Below the pieces are notes generated by a model that was not told the origin of the DNA, did no database searches, and was given only the letters and a program-made list of their open reading frames with translations. From Desulfobacterales bacterium (lineage in GTDB: Bacteria; Desulfobacterota; Desulfobacteria; Desulfobacterales; 4be13), in contig JAOZRQ010000243.1 in the NCBI GenBank assembly GCA_029940115.1, positions 1 through 9,774 on the forward strand: a stretch of DNA of 9,774 nucleotides, written 5' to 3'. The position numbers were made by a program, and so were the translations under genes. The stretch's first letter is position 1. The number at the start of each line of letters is the position of its first letter. Below, piece after piece: positions 1 to 6,301 of the stretch.

Positions 1-56
1 CTGGATGTCTGATGCTGGATGTCTGATGCTGGATGTCTGATGCTGGATGTTTGATG
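1..56. repeat. 14-bp tandem repeat, four copies
   Basis: Four head-to-tail copies of the unit CTGGATGTCTGATG start at 1, 15, 29 and 43. The first three are identical; the fourth has one C-to-T change. The array runs off the left window edge, so its true length is unknown. It ends 15 bp before the Shine-Dalgarno site of the DUF262 gene, so any promoter for that gene lies inside or beyond it. The ATG at 47 is inside the last copy and is not a credible start. Confidence 0.95.
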
Positions 57-85
57 GCGTCAAATGCGATGGAAAGGTAAAAAGA

Positions 86-1192
86 ATGTCTCTTGATGAT
101 GAAATAAGGAAGGGAAGCAAGGAGGTCTCAACGGATTCCTATTCCATGTCGGTGGGTGAGCTGATTTACCTCTACAAAGACGCTGAATTGAATGTCCATC
201 CCCAATTCCAGCGGTTTTTCCGTTGGACATCCGGACAGAAGTCCCGATTTGTGGAATCCCTTCTTCTCGGAATCCCTGTGCCCTCCATTTTCGTCTCCCA
301 GAATGAAAGAGGAAAATGGGATGTGGTGGATGGCAATCAGAGATTATCCACCATTCTTGAGCTTGTCGGGGAACTCAAAGATGAGGGCGGAGAGAGAAAG
401 CCCCCCTTGGTGCTTGAGAACACCAGATATCTTGGGACTCTGGAAGGGAAGCGATGGGCTTCCGCATCTCCGGATGAGGAACTGTCCGAATTGGCAAAGC
501 TGAAAATCAAGCGTGCCCGCCTTGACATGAACATTGTCCTGAACACCAGTGACCCTCATGCCAAGTATGAACTGTTCCGACGTCTCAACACCGGCGGAAC
601 CTTTGCCGAACCCCAGGAAGTCAGAAATTGTCTTGTCATAATGAGGAATCCCGAGTTTTTCAACTGGATGTGCGAATTGTCCAAGGACGAGAATTTTCGG
701 ATCTGCCTTCCCCTGACAGAGCGTAGGACTGGGGAGCAGTTTGACCTTGAATTGTTGGCAAGGTTCCTTGTCCTGAGATGTGCCAGCGAGAAGGCGCTGA
801 ACAGGATAAGAGAGTTGAGCAAATTTTTGGATGAGGAGATCATGGCAATGGCCCAGGCGGAGACGTATGACATGATGCGGGAAAAGGAGGCCTTTCAAAA
901 GACCTTCGGTCTTCTCGCGGGAACCTTGGGGGAGGATGTCTTCAAAAAGTTTGACCCTGTCAAAAGACGTGCCTTGGGGCCGCCCTTGGTGTCCCTCTTT
1001 GAGGTGATCGCGACCGGGATCGGGCATCACTGTCTGAAGCCTGACTTCAGTGTGACATCCGAAAAAATAAGGGATGTTCATGAGACGCTTTGGCAGAACC
1101 AGGCATTTCTGAACCACTCCGGTTCCCGTGCCTCGGCGGCAAGCAGGATACCTGTGACTGTGAGGCTCGGACGCAGGTTGTTCTCAACATGA
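86..1192 (+). CDS. DUF262 (GmrS-N/ParB-like fold) protein, first gene of a DUF262-HEPN pair
   Basis: A 368-residue protein of the DUF262 family, a ParB/sulfiredoxin-like fold found in GmrSD-type restriction enzymes and many defence loci. What is seen: an N-terminal stretch with FQRFFRW (about 41-47), the family motif DGNQRLST (82-89; most members have DGQQR), then YELFRRLNTGG (161-171) followed by EVRN (178-181), all in the usual order. The C-terminus (RIPVTVRLGRRLFS) matches the usual family end, so the protein seems complete. There is no DUF1524 HNH domain, so it is not a full GmrSD nuclease. I chose the ATG at 86 because GGAAAGG lies 8 bases upstream; the in-frame ATG at 47 falls in the repeat array. 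Its stop overlaps the next start as ATGA, so the two genes are translationally coupled. Role inferred: NTP-dependent sensor, nuclease or antitoxin-like partner of the HEPN protein; which of these cannot be read from the sequence. Confidence 0.85.
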   Translation: MSLDDEIRKGSKEVSTDSYSMSVGELIYLYKDAELNVHPQFQRFFRWTSGQKSRFVESLLLGIPVPSIFVSQNERGKWDVVDGNQRLSTILELVGELKDEGGERKPPLVLENTRYLGTLEGKRWASASPDEELSELAKLKIKRARLDMNIVLNTSDPHAKYELFRRLNTGGTFAEPQEVRNCLVIMRNPEFFNWMCELSKDENFRICLPLTERRTGEQFDLELLARFLVLRCASEKALNRIRELSKFLDEEIMAMAQAETYDMMREKEAFQKTFGLLAGTLGEDVFKKFDPVKRRALGPPLVSLFEVIATGIGHHCLKPDFSVTSEKIRDVHETLWQNQAFLNHSGSRASAASRIPVTVRLGRRLFST

Positions 1193-1839
1193 AGATCAGA
1201 AGCACCATTGAATTGAGAGATGCCATCACTCATGCCCTGTCTTGGAGAAAAAGAGAATTGGCAAGCCTCAGGTCTCTCATCGAAAGACGGCAACCTGAAC
1301 ATGAAAAAGCGGCGTTGCGCAGATCGGCAGTCCCTGTCTTATACGCCCACTGGGAGGGCTTCACCAAGGAGGTTGCCGAATTTTATCTCAATTTTGTCTC
1401 ATATCGGAGATTGAGTCTCAGCGAGTTGAGAGGCAATTTTGTGGCACTCGCATGTCGGGATCATTTCAAGGCGGCATCTGAGACGCATAAAATATCTGTT
1501 CACGAAAAGCTGATTGACCATCTGCGAGAAAATTGGGACAAACGTGCAAGGATTCCGAGAGACCATGTCATTGACACCGAGTCAAATCTCAAACCCGATG
1601 TTCTGAAATCCGTGTTTTCCACAATCGGCATCGAATATGATGCCTTCTGGATGGGGAAGGAAATTTTCATCAGCGGAAGTCTGATAAAGACGCGTAACGA
1701 AATCGTTCACGGAGAGAATACTTTTGTGGATGGGAAAACATATCTGGAACTGCACAGACAGGTCATTCAACTTCTTGACAGAATGAGGACCTGTATTGAA
1801 AATGCATCGGTCAGCAAGGCATACCGTCTTAATCCGTAG
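1189..1839 (+). CDS. MAE_28990/MAE_18760-type HEPN protein (putative RNase)
   Basis: A 216-residue, mostly helical protein. The opening RDAITHALSWRKREL, the segment VLYAHWEGFTKEVAEFY (about 50-66) and the C-terminal KTRNEIVHGEN (168-177) match my memory of the MAE_28990/MAE_18760-like HEPN families. The last motif contains R169-N-E-I-V-H174, the R-x4-6-H signature of metal-independent HEPN endoribonucleases, so the catalytic pair appears present. The ATG at 1189 overlaps the stop of the DUF262 gene (ATGA); a longer in-frame start at 1090 would overlap that gene by 100 bp and has no merit. Known for the superfamily: HEPN RNases act as toxins or abortive-infection effectors that cut RNA. Inferred here: the pair is a defence or toxin-antitoxin-like module, the DUF262 protein controlling or triggering the HEPN protein. 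No IS element or integrase is seen beside it. Confidence 0.78.
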   Translation: MKIRSTIELRDAITHALSWRKRELASLRSLIERRQPEHEKAALRRSAVPVLYAHWEGFTKEVAEFYLNFVSYRRLSLSELRGNFVALACRDHFKAASETHKISVHEKLIDHLRENWDKRARIPRDHVIDTESNLKPDVLKSVFSTIGIEYDAFWMGKEIFISGSLIKTRNEIVHGENTFVDGKTYLELHRQVIQLLDRMRTCIENASVSKAYRLNP

Positions 1840-2006
1840 ATTGATGATTGATACTTGAACATTCGCGTTCTGCAAAGAACCCGGTTTCTGACAGGTTGCC
1901 AAACCATGTAAACCTGACCATATCATCTATAAGCTGCAAATTCCAATCCTTACAGCTTTACAGCTTACAGCTTACAGCTTACAGCTTATTGAAGGAAAGA
2001 ACATCT
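1840..2006. other. Spacer between the HEPN gene and murA
   Basis: 167 bp without a gene. It holds a small hairpin, GTTCT-GCAA-AGAAC at 1867-1880 with a GNRA-type loop and no following T run, then competing short inverted repeats around 1882-1913 (GGTTT/AAACC, CAGGTT/AACCTG). The 7-bp repeat array and the murA ribosome binding site follow. I see no convincing -35/-10 pair, so the murA promoter is not assigned. Confidence 0.5.
1951..1986. repeat. 7-bp tandem repeat (TACAGCT family) upstream of murA
   Basis: One copy with an extra T, then four copies of TACAGCT in register. An AAGCTGCAA stretch at 1931-1939 is the reverse complement of the TTGCAGCTT type and could pair with the array. The same sequence family occurs again inside the ABC ATPase gene at 8438-8467, and in the opposite orientation at 8295-8418. 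The array makes the murA reading frame look longer at its 5' end than the gene really is. Confidence 0.95.
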
Positions 2007-3284
2007 GTGAAAATCAAAAACTACGATTTTGAGATTGAGGGCGGACATGAACTGAGCGGAAGTGTCTTCATCCAAGGCTCCAAAAATGCCATATTGCCGA
2101 TGATCGCCGCCGCCCTCATCCCAAAGGATGGTTACACCGTCATCAGAAATGTCCCCCCGCTCAACGATATCCGGGTGGCCCTTGAAATCGCCAGAAGCGT
2201 CGGCGCGGATGTCCGATTTTATGAGGAGGAGCAGACGGTCGCCATAAATGCTTCCGAGTTGTCCAACTCCCTGTTGCCCGCCGAACTCACCGGGTTGCTG
2301 CGGGCTTCCATCCTCTTCATCCCTCCGCTGTTGCTCAGGATGGGACACATGAGGCTCCCGAGCGTGGGCGGGTGTCCCATCGGCAATCGCAAATTGGATT
2401 ATCACTATCGCGGGTTTGCACGATTGGGAGCATGGGTCAGCGATGCGGAGGGCTTTGAACTCCGGGCAGAGAGATTGGCCGGCACCGAGCTTTATCTCGA
2501 TTTTCCCAGCCATACCGGGACCGAAAACCTGATGATGGCGGCCTGTCTGTCCCAAGGGGAGACAATCATTGAAAATACGGCTTGTGACCCGGAAGTGGTT
2601 GATTTCGGAAACTTTCTCAACAAAATGGGGGCGAGAATCGAAGGGCTCGGAACCGGCAGACTCCGCATCATAGGGGTTGACAGCCTGCATTCTGTTGATT
2701 ACACCCCCATGCCGGACCGACTCGACACCGGTGCCTTCATCATGGCTGCGGGCATCACCGGTGGCAACATCACCTTGGTCAGATCCGAATTGAGCCATCT
2801 TCTGTTGCTGAAGGAGAAACTTGAGCAGATGGGCATCGAAATCGTCCAAGAAGGCTCCCTGCTGCATGTGAGGGGAAACGATTCCCTGAAGCCGATCAAC
2901 CTCATCACCTGCCCCTACCCCGGTTTGGCAACCGATTTTCAGCCGGGCGTCATGGTGCTCGCTTGTCTCGCAGACGGCACAAGCTATGTCAGGGAGAGGA
3001 TATTTGAAGGCCGATTCAGTCAGGCTGAGGAGCTGAACAGGATGGGCGCGAATATCAATGTCGTCAACAGCGAGTTGTCCGTGGTCAACGGAACTGCGAA
3101 CTTGAAGGGCACCGGGGTAAACGCGCATGACATTCGCGCAGGGCTCGCCTTGTTGTTGGCCGGACTGGCCGCAGAAGGGAGGACGACGCTGACCAATGTG
3201 TATCAGATTGACAGGGGACATCATATGATTGACCAGCGACTGAATCATCTCGGGGCGAAGATACGGCGGATTGTTCGGGAATGA
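2007..3284 (+). CDS. murA: UDP-N-acetylglucosamine 1-carboxyvinyltransferase (MurA)
   Basis: MurA transfers enolpyruvate from PEP to UDP-GlcNAc, the first committed cytoplasmic step of peptidoglycan synthesis. The 425-residue product is close to the usual 419 or so and has two inside-out alpha/beta domains. By alignment from memory to E. coli MurA, all key residues are kept: K26-N27 (K22-N23), R99 (R91), C123 in GGCPIGNR (C115, the fosfomycin target), R128 (R120), D310 in TDFQ (D305), R336 (R331), R377 in DIRAG (R371) and R403 in IDRGH (R397). The GTG at 2007 is chosen because AAGGAAAG ends 7 bases upstream and the protein then begins like other MurA proteins; the in-frame ATG at 1848 would translate the repeat array. 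The loop around C123 and the RASILFIPP segment differ from the commonest MurA wording, so this could be a divergent paralogue. It lies beside hisC- and hisD-type genes, as murA does in Pseudomonas. Confidence 0.9.
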   Translation: MKIKNYDFEIEGGHELSGSVFIQGSKNAILPMIAAALIPKDGYTVIRNVPPLNDIRVALEIARSVGADVRFYEEEQTVAINASELSNSLLPAELTGLLRASILFIPPLLLRMGHMRLPSVGGCPIGNRKLDYHYRGFARLGAWVSDAEGFELRAERLAGTELYLDFPSHTGTENLMMAACLSQGETIIENTACDPEVVDFGNFLNKMGARIEGLGTGRLRIIGVDSLHSVDYTPMPDRLDTGAFIMAAGITGGNITLVRSELSHLLLLKEKLEQMGIEIVQEGSLLHVRGNDSLKPINLITCPYPGLATDFQPGVMVLACLADGTSYVRERIFEGRFSQAEELNRMGANINVVNSELSVVNGTANLKGTGVNAHDIRAGLALLLAGLAAEGRTTLTNVYQIDRGHHMIDQRLNHLGAKIRRIVRE

Positions 3285-3474
3285 GAAGTTCTAACTGATG
3301 TACTCAAAGGTTCCACACCAATCAGAGAAGCCCCACACAAGACATTATGAGGGTCACGTCCTGCTTTTCAGTTGGTCAGCACAGCACCGTCGGAGACGTG
3401 GGCATCAGGGAACGGCTGGGATACCTGTCTGCAATGAATGACTACAAAAAACTGAAATTTGAAAAGGAACAGGA
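3285..3474. other. murA-hisC spacer, site where hisG is absent
   Basis: 190 bp without a recognised gene. It contains the uncertain 43-codon reading frame described separately, and the hisC ribosome binding site AAGGA at 3464-3468, 6 bases before the ATG. No hisG-like sequence is visible in any frame I translated, and no clear terminator or promoter stands out. Confidence 0.5.
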
Positions 3475-3478
3475 ATGA
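3347..3478 (+). CDS. Possible 43-residue reading frame overlapping the hisC start
   Basis: An ATG at 3347 opens a 43-codon frame whose stop overlaps the hisC start as ATGA. Its C-terminal half is charged and reads SAMNDYKKLKFEKEQE; an internal ATG at 3434 gives only 14 codons. I do not recognise it and see no strong ribosome binding site for 3347. It could be a leader peptide, the tail of an eroded gene, or chance. The frame stays open upstream to 3299, which slightly favours a decayed gene remnant. Confidence 0.2.
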   Translation: MRVTSCFSVGQHSTVGDVGIRERLGYLSAMNDYKKLKFEKEQE

Positions 3479-4536
3479 TACAAGTCAGACCGAACATAGC
3501 AGCCATGTCCCCCTATTCTCCCCCATGGTCAAACATGGACAGAAAGGGGTATCTGCGCCTAGACCTGAATGAGAACACCCAGGATCCGCCGGCGCATGTC
3601 ATCGCCGCGCTCAAGGCGCATATTGATGAGAACCGGATTCAGATGTACCCGGAGTACGGGGGATTTCTCTCAAAGCTGAGTCAGCATGTCGGCGTTGGCG
3701 AAGACCACCTGATCGTGACAAACGGATCGGATCAGGCGATTGAGATCATCCTACGGGCCTTTCTGGGACCTGGGGAACCCATGGTCATGGCCCAGCCGGG
3801 GTTCCCGATATTCGATCAGGTTGCCGGCACCATCCCCGCGAAGGTCTGCGGTGTGCCCTATGATCAGGAATTGTCAGGGTTTCCCTATGATGAATTTGTC
3901 AAGGCGATCACACCGGAGACGGCCCTCATTGTGGTCATCAATCCGGACAACCCGACCGGCATCGCTGTCCCGATGTCTCAAATCCGACAGATAGCGGATG
4001 ACCATCCCAACATTCCGGTTTTGGTGGATGAGGCCTATTTTGAATATACCCGCGTCACCGCGCTCGATTTTCTGAAATCCCATCCGAACCTGATCATCAC
4101 CCGGACATTCTCCAAAGCCTTTGCCATGGCGGGGCTGAGGCTCGGACACATCATCGCCCATCCAGATGTCATCTCGCAGTTCTACAAGATCAGAGGGCCG
4201 TTTGATGTGAACAACTGCGCGACAGCGGTCGCTACCGCACAGATGGATTTCCCTGATGTCTGGAACGCATACATCCAAGAAGTGATGACCCGTTCAAAGC
4301 CGTGTCTGGAACGCTTTTTTCAGGAGAATCGCGTCCGATACCATCCCGGGGCCGCCCATTTCATGCTGGTCCAGCCCGAAGACCGGGACGGAGCCGTCCG
4401 GTATCTGAAAGATCACGGCATCTTGGTACGCCCGATGATCGCCCCCCTGATTCGGCATATGTTCCGGATGAATGTCGGCACATTCAAACAGACCGAACGC
4501 TTCATCAAAGTTTACAAAGCATTCTTGGCCACCTAA
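3475..4536 (+). CDS. hisC: HisC-type PLP-dependent aminotransferase (histidinol-phosphate aminotransferase family)
   Basis: A fold-type I, class I/II aminotransferase of 353 residues (E. coli HisC is 356). Motifs in order: LDLNEN near 29-34 (substrate-end loop), NGSDQ (83-87, PLP phosphate region), NPDNPTG (156-162), DEAYFEY (185-191, aspartate contacting the PLP ring nitrogen and tyrosine), TFSKAFAMAGLRLG (211-224) with Schiff-base Lys K214 and Arg R222, and FRMNVG (330-335) with the C-terminal arginine that holds the substrate carboxylate or phosphate end. HisC converts imidazole-acetol phosphate and glutamate to histidinol phosphate in the cytoplasm. Start ATG 3475 has AAGGA 6 bases upstream. 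The gene lies between murA and a hisD-family gene, but because that HisD is atypical and hisG is absent, another amino-acid-like substrate remains possible. An internal segment (3678-3832) is duplicated downstream at 4689-4844. Confidence 0.85.
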   Translation: MIQVRPNIAAMSPYSPPWSNMDRKGYLRLDLNENTQDPPAHVIAALKAHIDENRIQMYPEYGGFLSKLSQHVGVGEDHLIVTNGSDQAIEIILRAFLGPGEPMVMAQPGFPIFDQVAGTIPAKVCGVPYDQELSGFPYDEFVKAITPETALIVVINPDNPTGIAVPMSQIRQIADDHPNIPVLVDEAYFEYTRVTALDFLKSHPNLIITRTFSKAFAMAGLRLGHIIAHPDVISQFYKIRGPFDVNNCATAVATAQMDFPDVWNAYIQEVMTRSKPCLERFFQENRVRYHPGAAHFMLVQPEDRDGAVRYLKDHGILVRPMIAPLIRHMFRMNVGTFKQTERFIKVYKAFLAT

Positions 4537-4540
4537 CCCC

Positions 4541-4710
4541 GGAGTGTAAAGCTCGCTTTGCGAGTCAGCATGTCGGCGTTGGCGGAGTGCAAAGCTCGCT
4601 TTGCGAGTCAACCCAGATCAATCCGGAGTGCAAAGCTCGCTTTGCGAGTCAGCATGTCGGCGTTGGCGGAGTGCAAAGCTCGCTTTGCGAGTCAGCATGT
4701 CGGCGTTGGC
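4541..4710. repeat. 43-bp repeat array with palindromic core, four units
   Basis: Four units begin at 4541, 4584, 4625 and 4668 (steps of 43, 41 and 43 bp), each opening with GGAGTG. Each unit has a palindromic core: in units 2-4 GCAAAGC-TC-GCTTTGC (7-bp arms, 2-nt loop), overlapping a second possible hairpin CTCGC-TTT-GCGAG; unit 1 has T for the first C of the core. Units 1, 3 and 4 then carry a piece identical to hisC 3678-3699 (GAGTCAGCATGTCGG onward); unit 2 instead has a short unrelated tail, ACCCAGATCAATCC. The array starts 4 bp after the hisC stop and leads straight into the partial hisC copy. No spacers of CRISPR size exist. Confidence 0.93.
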
Positions 4711-4844
4711 GAAGACCATCTGATCGTGACAAACGGATCGGATCAGGTGATTGACATCATCCTACGGGCTTTTCTGGGACCTGGGGAACCCATTGGTCAT
4801 GGCCCAGCCGGGATTCCCGATATTCGATCAGGTTGCCGTCACCC
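4689..4844 (+). pseudogene. Partial, frameshifted duplicate of an internal hisC segment
   Basis: This stretch repeats hisC 3678-3832 (residues about 68-120) with about five substitutions and one inserted T (in CCCATTGG against CCCATGG in the gene), so it is roughly 96 percent identical and out of frame after the insertion. Similarity stops abruptly after TTGCCG at 4838, or a few bases later. It cannot encode an aminotransferase: the PLP lysine region and both termini are missing. Three of the five substitutions are silent and two are conservative (Ala to Val, Glu to Asp), which hints that the source was a functional allele or paralogue and not a slowly decaying copy of the neighbour. Confidence 0.9.
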
Positions 4845-4946
4845 GCAATGGGGCACGGCCTCCCCCAAATCCGTCATAATCAGCAAAACTTGATGATTGA
4901 GTGATATATATCCACTTTCATAATTTGCTGACTCTCAGGAATCATT
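4845..4946 (+). promoter_or_regulatory. Putative hisD promoter bracketed by an inverted repeat
   Basis: Upstream of hisD there is a plausible sigma-70 pair: TTGAGT at 4897-4902 and CATAAT at 4919-4924 with a 16-bp spacer containing an AT-rich GATATATAT tract. An 8-bp inverted repeat, TCAGCAAA at 4880-4887 and TTTGCTGA at 4924-4931, brackets the pair and could be an operator, or chance. The hisD ribosome binding site AGGA is at 4937-4940, 6 bases before the ATG. A separate promoter here would make sense because the repeat array and hisC remnant separate hisD from hisC. Confidence 0.35.
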
Positions 4947-6251
4947 ATGAAAATCAATTTTTACGAGTTGGAGAAACTGTCAAAGGAAGACATATCCAAT
5001 ATCCTCAGACGCTCGGAATTGGATATTGAGAGCTTTCAGGAGGTCGTCCGCCCGGTCATCGAGGATGTCTGTGAAAAAGGGGATCAGGCGATCATTGAAT
5101 ATTGCCAGAAGTTTGACAAGGTGACGCTGGCCCCTTCGGATCTGAAGGTGACGGACGCGGAATTTGACAAGGCAAGGGAAAGTCTTGAACCGTCGGTCAA
5201 GGCGGTGATTGAGACCTCTGCCAGAAACATCCGAAAATTCCACCAAGCCCAGATGCCGGTGGAGATGTGGTTCACGGAGATAGATGAGGGGATCATGGCG
5301 GGTGAGAAGATCACGCCGATCACATCGGTCGGCATCTATGTTCCCCGGGGAAAGGGATCGTTTCCCTCTGTGATGCTGATGCTCTGCATCCCGGCGAACA
5401 TCGCGCAGGTTCCGAATGTGATTGTCTGTACGCCTCCGACACCCGAGGGGACGGTGGATGACGCGTCCCTTTTCACCGCGGAACTCTGCGGCATCAAGGA
5501 TGTTTTCAAAGTCGGCGGTTCCCAGGCCATCGCCGCAATGGCCTTTGGAACGGAGAGCGTGCCCAAGATGGATAAGGTTCTGGGGCCAGGGAATGCTTAT
5601 GTTTCCGCGGCAAAACGGCTGCTGTATGGGAGAATTGATGTGGGCACCCCCGCGGGGCCGAGTGAGTCAATCATTCTGTGCGACGAAACCGCCGATCCCC
5701 GAATAGCCGCTCTTGATCTGCTGATCGAGGCGGAGCACGGACCTGATTCCACCGCGTTGCTCGTGACCCATTCCCGTGAACTGGCCACCCAAGCAGAAGC
5801 CATCTTGCCGGAATTGGTGAACGATCTGCGAGAGGAGCGGAAGAACTTCTGCCAAGCCGTTCTGACCAACTACGGCGGAATCGTCCTGACACCTGATCTG
5901 GAAGCGTCGGTCCGCTTTGTGAACGACTTTGCCCCCGAACATCTGGAAGTGCTTGTGGATGAACCGATGGCAGTGTTGCCGAAGATCAGAAACGCGGGGG
6001 AGATCCTGTTGGGGCAATACACCCCGATCACCCTCGGAAACTACTCATTGGGCGTCAATGCGATCCTGCCCACCGGCGGATTTGCGAAGACCTTCTCCTG
6101 CGTGACGGTCCATGACTTTCTCAAACGCTCCTCCATCGGCTACATGACCAAACAAGGATATGACCAAATCAAGGAGACCGCCAGAAAATTCGCTGAGTAT
6201 GAAGGGTTTCCCTCTCACGCGAATGCGATTGCCAAGCGGGATATAACTTGA
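4947..6251 (+). CDS. hisD: HisD-family dehydrogenase with altered metal and substrate residues
   Basis: A full-length 434-residue member of the histidinol dehydrogenase family (E. coli HisD is 434), which oxidises an alcohol to a carboxylate with two NAD+ and a zinc ion. Family motifs: YVPRGKGSFPS (131-141), GGSQAIAAMAFG (190-201), GPGNAYVSAAK (213-223), GPSES (237-241), EAEHGPDS (261-268), FAPEHL (328-333), and EGFPSHANA near the C-terminus. Mapped from memory to E. coli HisD, the conserved residues are H264 (H262), E331/H332 (E326/H327), E419 (E414) and H424 (H419). Three are changed: zinc ligand Q259 is E261, zinc ligand D360 is N365 (GNYSLG against GDYASG), and histidinol-contacting H367 is A372. 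Family members outside histidine synthesis exist, such as HpsN, a dihydroxypropanesulfonate dehydrogenase. The family is certain; the gene symbol marks the family, and histidinol as substrate is doubtful. Confidence 0.85.
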   Translation: MKINFYELEKLSKEDISNILRRSELDIESFQEVVRPVIEDVCEKGDQAIIEYCQKFDKVTLAPSDLKVTDAEFDKARESLEPSVKAVIETSARNIRKFHQAQMPVEMWFTEIDEGIMAGEKITPITSVGIYVPRGKGSFPSVMLMLCIPANIAQVPNVIVCTPPTPEGTVDDASLFTAELCGIKDVFKVGGSQAIAAMAFGTESVPKMDKVLGPGNAYVSAAKRLLYGRIDVGTPAGPSESIILCDETADPRIAALDLLIEAEHGPDSTALLVTHSRELATQAEAILPELVNDLREERKNFCQAVLTNYGGIVLTPDLEASVRFVNDFAPEHLEVLVDEPMAVLPKIRNAGEILLGQYTPITLGNYSLGVNAILPTGGFAKTFSCVTVHDFLKRSSIGYMTKQGYDQIKETARKFAEYEGFPSHANAIAKRDIT

Positions 6252-6263
6252 ACGTCAACTTAA

Positions 6264-6301
6264 ACTTGAACCCGCCGTGAACCAAAAGTTCAGGTTCAAG
6301 T
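6264..6301. terminator. Long bulged hairpin just after hisD, possible terminator
   Basis: ACTTGAACC (6264-6272) and TGAAC (6278-6282) pair with GTTCA (6288-6292) and GGTTCAAGT (6293-6301). This gives a 14-bp stem with one 5-nt bulge (CGCCG) and a CAAAA loop, beginning 12 bp after the hisD stop. No T run follows on the + strand, so it is not a textbook intrinsic terminator. It may stabilise the transcript end or be a remnant of a palindromic repeat. Confidence 0.45.

Noticed and set aside
1..56. CRISPR or iterons of a replication origin
   Set aside because: The 14-bp units are contiguous without spacers, and no rep or par genes are nearby; similar micro-arrays occur throughout the window.
344..1117. 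A 257-codon minus-strand frame opposite the DUF262 gene
   Set aside because: No recognisable domain or ribosome binding site; the + strand frame carries clear DUF262 motifs.
86..1192. Complete GmrSD type IV restriction enzyme
   Set aside because: The protein ends after the DUF262 part and lacks the DUF1524 H-x-x-P/HNH domain; the following gene is HEPN-like, not DUF1524.
1848..2006. A longer MurA start at ATG 1848
   Set aside because: The extra 53 residues are translation of the spacer and the TACAGCT repeat; GTG 2007 has a well-placed AAGGAAAG and matches family N-termini.
1986..3248. A 420-codon open frame on the minus strand opposite murA
   Set aside because: It is the antisense shadow of murA: it has low-quality composition and no recognisable family, whereas the + strand holds a complete MurA with all catalytic residues.
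4541..4710. CRISPR array
   Set aside because: The units are contiguous 43-bp tandem copies with no variable spacers and no cas genes; part of each unit is hisC sequence.
4302..4893. Overlapping frames across the hisC end and repeat array (150 and 111 codons) as genes
   Set aside because: They read the 43-bp repeats in alternative frames and the out-of-frame hisC copy; no independent protein family is visible.
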